From positions 5,447,739 to 5,511,738 of the forward strand of contig NC_135221.1 in the NCBI RefSeq assembly GCF_052324685.1: DNA of 64,000 nt. Reading direction: 5' to 3'. This stretch comes from Brachyhypopomus gauderio (lineage: Eukaryota; Chordata; Actinopteri; Gymnotiformes; Hypopomidae). The notes under the pieces are model-generated. The model was not told where the DNA came from, ran no database searches, and saw nothing but the letters and a program-made list of their open reading frames with translations. The position numbers were made by a program, and so were the translations under genes. Numbering within the stretch: position 1 is the stretch's first letter; every line of letters begins with the position of its first letter. Positions 57,283-64,000 of this stretch are shown here, piece by piece.

Positions 57283-60200
57283 TTAAAGGAATATTCTGAC
57301 CTGCACTTTGCTGAAGAACTGGGGCACAGCCTCAGGCTTCAATATAACCTTATTGTCAGTAAGGCTGCCTCTGATGCAGCGCACGTCTGAGCTGGAGAGG
57401 TTGGTCTTTAATTGCAGGAGGGCAAGGATGTGGCGTTCACTGAGAAGAGGAACCATGTAAATATGTGTTAATCCAGGTCTTTCACAGCAGTGCTTTTTAA
57501 AATAAGTAATGACATTTCAGGCTGCTGTCTCTGCAACCATTTCTTGTGTAGCTCAGTTACCAGCTGTTGGCAGGTGCATGTATTCATTAGAATCTAGCCC
57601 TTGTTAAACATTACTATAGAACAGTTATATCTTTATTTAACTGTGGCGTTATGTGGGTAGGGTTTAGATGACAAGCCTTCTACGCTCCTCAGAGCATAGT
57701 GTCTTTATCCATCATTTACCTGAGGTCTGGATAGGCTCTGACCAGCGTAGCAATTTCTAGTTGTAGCGTCCCCCTTTCCTGTAGCCTCAGAACCTCAGCC
57801 AGTTGTAGCAAGACACTCGAGAGCCATTTTTCTCTGGACCCCTGTGGGAATAGAGCAATAATGTGCATAATATGCACAGGTACATTATTGTAAATGTAAT
57901 TCTTCTATATTAGTCACTGAAGAAAGTGAAATTGCCTGCTATAACTCCCTGATTTGCCAGGTGGCTATTGACATGGCCCAAAATAGACTAGGTGTGTGCC
58001 ATTCAGAACTGGTATATCTAAACCCACATCCCTATTAAAGGCAACTCATTATTATATTACACATACAAGTACAACTCTTATACAAAAATTACCAAAAACA
58101 CTTTTCTGGACAAGTCACAGCTTTTAAAGTCCTACTTTTCTTTACTACTAACTGAATACAACTGAAAGAATAATTTTATCTGTAACATGACCAATGATTT
58201 ACTGGTGGCTACTAAATGTGAATCATTATAAATAGACCTTTTTTGCACATCTAACAAAATGGTAAATGTATCATTTAGATAGATACAATTAAATAATATC
58301 ATAGCTTTATCCTAGCATGTCCGGAATGTGCCTGTAAGACCATTAAAGAGGTGATTGCTCAAGCACAGAGTGTACTGTATGAGCTTACATGACAGCAGTT
58401 CACTGGAGTGTTTAAAGCATCAGCATGCCAAACTACACCTACTGATATTATTTATAAAAAAATATATTTGATCCCTTTCTGCATCAGATTATTTTATGTG
58501 CTGATGGTCAGGAAATTACCACCTTATTTTGCACCTTTTTTCTGCTTAATCTTTACATGTCTTTACAATGTGTATATACACATGTTGTAAGATACTGTGT
58601 GGATCCCATTTGTGTACTAACATTGTCAGTAAACAGCGTGTTGATTCTCTCGCTGTCCTCACAGAGGGCCTGTGCAGCTGCTTCTTGCTCATCTCTGCTC
58701 TTCAGTTTCAGCTTCCTCTTCATCATCCTCCTCACATATTCAGTCAACACCTCAAAATGGAGCTGACTCACCAAATCCTTTAAAAACACACACAGTAATA
58801 TTGTAATAATGTGAATGTAATATTTAGTAAATATAATTTCATAAATTTTTACCTAAAAAAAAAAAAAAAAAAAGGGGATTTTTAATTTTTGCTTACCTCC
58901 CTGCACGAAGGCTTCAAGTTTGAGAAATGCTGGAACTCGTCCTCCAAATTCCTAATCAGTTCTCCAGTTACCTCATGACTCCCAGAAAGCCAAACCCGAG
59001 TCCAGAGCTTCTTATACTGCTTCTGTGAACATCCAATGTAACTGCAGTTATGTGGAGTAGATAGGTTTCCTTTTTATACGATCTTCATAATTTAGAATGT
59101 ATTTTAAGTTGCAATACGTTACACACAAGTGAAATTACTGTTTTTTTTTAAGTTATGGACAAGCCTCATGCAAACGTGGAATGTTAAGTGGCTGGCACAG
59201 TATACAGAAACATAGTAGTGATGAACAAACCGCAGAACAGGGCCACAGTGATGAATGCAGCAGAGTGACAGATACACCATGTTTCTGTCTACTGAAATAA
59301 ACACCATCTTTAAAACTTCACTCAGCTCCGTGTCCTGCCTCACCTCACGTCACAATAGGCTTATGTACAGATTTCATTTATTACATAGGTTTTCTTTTTA
59401 CAAATTAGTTACATTAAAGCAGGGATTAAAATGACAGAAGGGATGGTTCAAACTTCTACGACCAACTGAAAGAAGGTGAATGCACCAGTCAAAGAAGAGC
59501 AAGACTGGTCATAAAAGAGCTCCTCAAGGACGCAAGCAGGGCATCTGTGAAATGACATGGAGCTTCTGCAAGCCGAGCTATTCTGAAAGTGTTAGTTAAC
59601 AAACTACAAGTACACGGCTTTTCATTCCAATATGAATATCTTCTTACCAAACAGTGTACACAACAGGGTATATTCTCTAACCAATAGAACCAACATGCCA
59701 AAAGATGAAAGTGCAAAGGCTCCATCTAGAGCATCTAGGTGCAGAGATTCCACCTCTATAGGAATGTAAAGTACGTCCAAGGGGGGTTGTGTCTAGCAAA
59801 AGAAAATCAGCCTTAGCTACAGCGCACATGTAACGCATTATGCGTTGCGGAGTGAGGAGGCAGACAATAAATGCTGAGGAGAGCGATATATATTAAAGGG
59901 AATTCCCAACTCACGGTCGGTCGTATAAGCAGGCATGAGTCGTATCAGGAAGGAAGTTCGAACAAGAAAGGTAGATAGATATACTAACACACAAGGAGTA
60001 CATACAGAGCAGGCCCACAAGTGGGCAGTACAGTCTCCGAGTAAACAGGAGGGAACCGCAGACTGGCAGCGGGGATCGACAGGACCCCGTCAACAAATCA
60101 CGTTCACCCACCCCCGTTCACGTTGAATTTAGTTCAATAAATTATAAAATTTAAAACTAGCATTTGTATTTGGGCGTGGAATTTCCCCTTCTTCTGAGGT

Positions 60201-63200
60201 GGGGAATGATGGAAAAAAAGTTTGAGAACCACTGTGTTATGCTAACATCGTCTACACTTGCCATCAATACTGTTCATTTTCAAGGTGGATTTGAAGAGTA
60301 AAGACAAAATAAAGCAGCAACAAGAGAGACGTTGGTTGGTTTGTTTGTTTGTTTGTCTGTAAGTTCCCCTCAGAAAGGCCTCCGTTCTTCCTGCTTCAGC
60401 AGTTCGTAATCATGGAATAATCTACTACTGCTGACCACTGGGTGATCAGCCACAATGCTGATTGCCTTAATGTAAACTGCTGCTAAATATATTTTTCTTG
60501 GTGAATAAATCTGTGACTAACCAAACAGCTTTGGGCAAAGCAACAGGAAGAGGTTTGTGAAAACAAGACTATGCTAAAAGTCTAAAGTAACTGTATTGGC
60601 TTCCTACAACACTAGTTTATATGATGTGAAACCTTTAACGTAAATGAGTTACCTTAAGTCCACTGTGTATTGGACTGAGAAGGTATTTGTGGCAGGAGTC
60701 TCTGAGGTCTGCTACAATGGACAGCAAAGCTGCTCTCTTGTCTGCTGAAAGACTCTGTCTCTCCTCTATATACTCCCTGTGGACATAAAGTACTGTTTTA
60801 TTTTCAACAGTTCATTTTCTCACACCACACACAGCAACATTGTTTAATCTATTGTACGTTATTTTTAATTTATTGTAGGTAATGCAACAATTCATTTGTA
60901 ACTATATGAAATTCTCTATATGCTGATTTAGGATTTATAGAGGAACTAAATTATAGGATTTATATTATAATATCTGTTTCCTACCTTAACTGTTTGATGC
61001 TGACCAGATTTGCCTTGACATTATCTGTGACATGCTTGTGTTTCCCTTTGATCAGTTTAGATATGCATTTCTTGTAGCTACAAAGAGAAAATATGTTTAT
61101 ACAGACATTTATTTTGCATATAGAACAAATATTTTGAAAGTTGAGTTCCAGTAAAGTGAAGGTGAAACAGATCTGTGTATAGAGGTGAAACAGCCCAGTC
61201 CAGTGATGGTCTTAACACATATGAAACAAAGCATTAGTACTGCACTTTACCTCACTAGGAAGGTATCCAGCTGATACAGAATCCTCTGACATTTATCTTC
61301 ATTACCCAAAGTAGTCTGGGATATCTTCATGGTTTCATGAACAAGCTGCAAGGTGAGAGGGTGAAGGGTAAATGTGATGCATGAGGGCTGAAGGGTGTGA
61401 ACTAGCTATACAAAAAACAAACCAATTATATTGCGTCAAAACACCCTGTGTCCCTTGTAGATCATATGTAATGAGTAACTGTTTATTCATACATGTACAA
61501 CGTCCAAGCCGAGATAGGAAATGAAGTATTCGTCAATGAGCTCAGGTGTTTGGTCATCCTGCCAACGTTCCTCCTCATTTTTTAGAGCTTTGGATAGCCA
61601 TTTTCTCAGCTCAGCCTATAAACAAATTATAAAATCACTATTTAATGGCGTGGTCTATATACGTATACACTATCATGATAAAATGTGTATCTTAAGGTAT
61701 ATATTCTGTGCTGTAGGCATGCCACAGTACCTCTGTGCATGACAGGTATTGCTCCTCCAATGGCCTAAGAGTTTCTTCTGGTAACAAAGCTCCCAGTGAT
61801 TCACTGTTTATGTGTGATTCCAGCTCTTTCTGTTGCATCACATTGCTGAAAGGCAATGTTCAAACACACAAAATTGCGTTGACCTCTGGTAGAGTACATC
61901 TCATTGAACATAATGAAGGGTTACATTGATGATAAAACACAATCAGTTTTCACCTACCCTAAATAATATGTATTAATCCAACTTAAGATGTAGGCACATT
62001 CTTCCAAGTTGATGTTGGAACGAGTCAATTCCATGAGTTTGGTGGAGAAAGCTTGATGGTAGAGCTCAGCATACATGTTGCACACGTTAAATTCTGGGCT
62101 GTAGCATCCCTGTATGTCTTTAACCACTATCAGCAGGTCTCTCTGAATTTGCTTGCCCATCCGGCAGACCTTTGTGGTGAGGGAAGTGGACAGGTCATTA
62201 GCCCCGCTCTCGTCTTCTCCTGCCTGTCGCAGCCGTAGTTCCACCACCTTCTTGAGCAGTGTGTCATGGATCTGTCGACACCTCAAGGGCCTCCAACGTG
62301 GACGTTGCTCTTCATCCAACTCCATCCAGTGTCTGTCTCGCTGCTCCTCTTGAAGAATGGCAGTCATAGCACTCCTCAATGTCTCCTGGTTCTCCTTGTT
62401 GAAGGAGTCCTCGATGGCTAACCACAGTTGCAGCATAAGGCTCTCATAGTTCGTGTGCAACTTGTCCTCATCATTCTCAGAGTATGCACATGGCTCGTCT
62501 GATTCTGAGATGAAGAGGTTTACCTCTTGTTCTAAAAGTTGCCTGTCAGCTTCTGCCAAATGATGCTGTTGTAGATTCTGGGTGAAATCCAGTACCACCG
62601 GGATCTCTGAAAATACACATCACTTTAATTATGTAGATATTGGGTCTGTCCAAAAACCTTGTCTTTTACATCATAGTGTGTACACTCATGACACGTAGGC
62701 TGTCCCAATTGTTAAGATACCTTAAATATGCTGCCTACTGAGATACCTTAAACTGAACGAATTTTAAGTCAGCATCAAATGGTTCCTCAGACCCTAACGC
62801 ATTCGCATGATTAAACGCAAGCACAACTTTTGCCAATACCATTGAGAACGATGGCCAATACCATTGAGGAGTTAAATAAAAAGTAAGCTCCGGTCTTAGA
62901 ATGACATTTAAACTTCATTTTAGTAAACAAATCCCATCGGAAAACAATATTTAAATATCACTAGTATCAACTTTGTAATGTTGCGCCATCAAACCCGTAT
63001 AGAGCGACGGTTATTTATTCTTGGCGTGAAACGATCTTAACCCCACAACGCAGGTTACTGACACTTTCATCACACCTTGTTGACGCCCTCGGCGTGTCAG
63101 CACGACATTTTATCTCTGCTCTTGACATATTATCGCGCTTTTATATCGCTGCTTGTTGCGCCAAGACGTTTGTTAGCTGGCTATTCACATCTTGAGGCAT

Positions 63201-63624
63201 AAATGCTAACCGTTAAATGTCGGTTAGGATACTGCTTACTTAAACACCTCAACAGGTTTTGGGACAGACCCACAATGTCTGGGCTTTGAAATTAATAGAG
63301 GAAGATTTAGTAGACTGTACCTGATTGAGTGTCAGGGATGCCATCAGCAGGATCCTTCTGAGGCTTCAGAAAGAATTTTTTTATTTTGCTCAGAATTTGT
63401 ATCTTCATTTTCTGTAGCTCTCTGTTGTTAACCTTTTTCAACTTCTTGATGACCCAACCAATCAGCCTCCTCCTCCTGCTCTTGTATTTGGGCCCATCAC
63501 CTTTACCAGCTGTGGGCTGAGCCTCCATGCTCTGCCCCTTTGGCCCACTAGAGGTCTGAGGCTTAGCAACATGTTCCTCAGGCTGTGCCATGCTTCTCTG
63601 CATTTCTCTCATTTTCTGTTCCAT
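57283..63624 (-). CDS. TNFAIP2/EXOC3-like (Sec6 domain) protein, 11 coding exons
   Basis: Relative of exocyst subunit EXOC3/Sec6 and of TNFAIP2 (M-Sec), which acts at the plasma membrane in membrane protrusion and nanotube formation. Coding exons 5' to 3': 63321-63624, 61958-62606, 61731-61845, 61493-61615, 61251-61345, 60985-61077, 60653-60776, 58897-59022, 58622-58777, 57720-57841, 57283-57439. Borders are GT..AG, phases close, total 2064 nt (687 aa; human TNFAIP2 about 650). Residues about 45-90 are strongly basic (SRRRRLIGWVIKKLKK), like the phosphoinositide-binding N-terminus of M-Sec. The large second exon has the family block DIQGCYSPEFNVCNMYAELY and ILSWINTYYLG; later blocks include LRKWLSKAL, LDEYF-like IDEYFISYL and FEVLTEYVRRMMKRK. 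ATG 63624 is preceded at once by AG, so it may open an exon after an upstream noncoding one. Whether it is tnfaip2a/b, exoc3l or a tandem paralogue is not resolved. Confidence 0.88.
59100..60640. other. Long intron of the TNFAIP2-like gene
   Basis: Sequence between the exons at 58897-59022 and 60653-60776. It has short random open frames and a (GTTT)n run near 60335-60355. No gene or clear repeat recognised. Confidence 0.4.
62641..63272. mobile_element. MITE-like element in the first coding intron of the TNFAIP2-like gene
   Basis: tgggtctgtccaaaaacct (62641-62659) is inverted with one difference at 63254-63272 (aggttttgggacagaccca). The 632-bp interior has no coding frame. No clear target duplication seen, so the superfamily is uncertain; the ends resemble Harbinger-like or ISL2EU-like fish MITEs only loosely. 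Confidence 0.5.
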
Positions 63625-64000
63625 CTTGGGATATCAGAAATAAGAGTCTGTTTTTGTAACACATTTTTGATAAACATGTATGACAACATAGGTTTACCTA
63701 ATTTCATATAAAAAAATGATGCTTCTGAAAGTTTATATGATTAATTTACCCTCTGTTGACCCACTGAATTTAATCACTCACATATCACCATTGAACAAAT
63801 CCTAATCGCCACCATGCTGATTAGAACTACTTTATAAACGAAACTAATCTAATGTTTTGCACAGCTAACCAGACATTTGTTGACAAGCAAACCAAATGGA
63901 TGCCTTTAACATAACGTTTGACCTGCAGCCAGTTTGCACAGACTCAGAAAAAGAGTAAGTCCACACTTGCATCAAATTCTGAACCTACAATTACCACAAA
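63625..64000. other. Upstream of the TNFAIP2-like start codon
   Basis: Nothing recognised. It should contain an intron or 5' UTR of the minus-strand gene; the pyrimidine-poor sequence before the start codon gives only a weak acceptor. Confidence 0.3.

Larger units (their letters stand above)
47874..57390 (+). pseudogene. THAP-domain zinc-finger gene split by a transposon insertion in coding exon 1
   Basis: THAP proteins bind DNA through a C2CH zinc finger and often recruit HCF-1. Coding segments: 47874-47898 and 56062-56198 (one exon interrupted by a hAT element), 56594-56783, 57185-57390. With the insertion and one copy of its 8-bp duplication left out, the first exon is 54 codons and phases close to a 185-aa protein. 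Left piece begins MVCCGAWG; right piece has FPTDTERRKKWLSQLSRRN and ends YICE; exon 2 starts AHFEADQF and contains RLRADAVPTIF. The zinc ligands C4, C9 (codon split by the insertion), C53 and H56 and the AVPTIF motif are the THAP signature. DHSY (56759-56770) fits the HCF-1 binding motif [DE]HxY. The first exon follows acceptor tttgtttag at 47865. As it stands the domain cannot be made unless 8 kb of transposon is removed by splicing, so I call it disrupted. Exon 3 has no known domain and is the least certain part. Confidence 0.75.

Noticed and set aside
1..64000. CRISPR array, operon or bacterial-type gene cluster
   Set aside because: All genes have introns and vertebrate families; tandem arrays seen are microsatellites. 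I also found no tRNA or rRNA gene by eye.

Overview
The window is vertebrate nuclear DNA, almost certainly from a ray-finned fish. It has large introns with GT..AG junctions, CA and TA microsatellites, L2-type LINEs, Tc1 and hAT DNA transposons, and Ty3/gypsy and BEL/Pao LTR elements. The gene pair mtmr7-slc7a2 is also linked on human chromosome 8p22. I cannot name the species; an otophysan-like teleost is only a guess.

Layout. 1-3000: a small repeat copy, then a 5'-truncated, broken L2-type LINE. 3818-18406 (minus): complete mtmr7 in 14 coding exons, 655 codons; every splice phase closes. Its first intron carries a young, apparently intact Ty3/gypsy element (12319-17843) with near-identical LTRs and a textbook -1 frameshift signal between gag and pol. 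18407-26534: divergent intergenic region and slc7a2 5' region, with a decayed LINE and a candidate slc7a2 promoter and leader exon. 26535-38976 (plus): complete slc7a2 (cationic amino acid transporter CAT-2), 11 coding exons per transcript, including a pair of mutually exclusive alternative exons (CAT-2B-like, then CAT-2A-like). Its introns hold an antisense L2, a palindromic MITE and other repeats.

40500-47870: repeat-rich stretch. It holds an orphan THAP-domain first exon and a 2.7 kb foldback element with roughly 0.8 kb inverted arms, one arm of which was later hit by an 841 bp element. 47874-57390 (plus): a THAP-domain zinc-finger gene whose first coding exon is split inside the THAP domain by a hAT element with an 8-bp target duplication. 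That hAT element in turn contains a BEL/Pao LTR retrotransposon (48946-55730) that is young by its LTRs but has lost much of its reverse transcriptase and RNase H region. 57283-63624 (minus): complete 11-exon gene of the TNFAIP2/EXOC3-like (Sec6 domain) family, tail to tail with, and apparently overlapping, the last THAP exon.

The host genes do not form one pathway: mtmr7 is a phosphoinositide phosphatase, slc7a2 an arginine/lysine transporter, the THAP protein a probable DNA-binding regulator, and the TNFAIP2-like protein a membrane-associated exocyst-subunit relative. Gene models were built by hand from family motifs and splice phase, without alignment tools.
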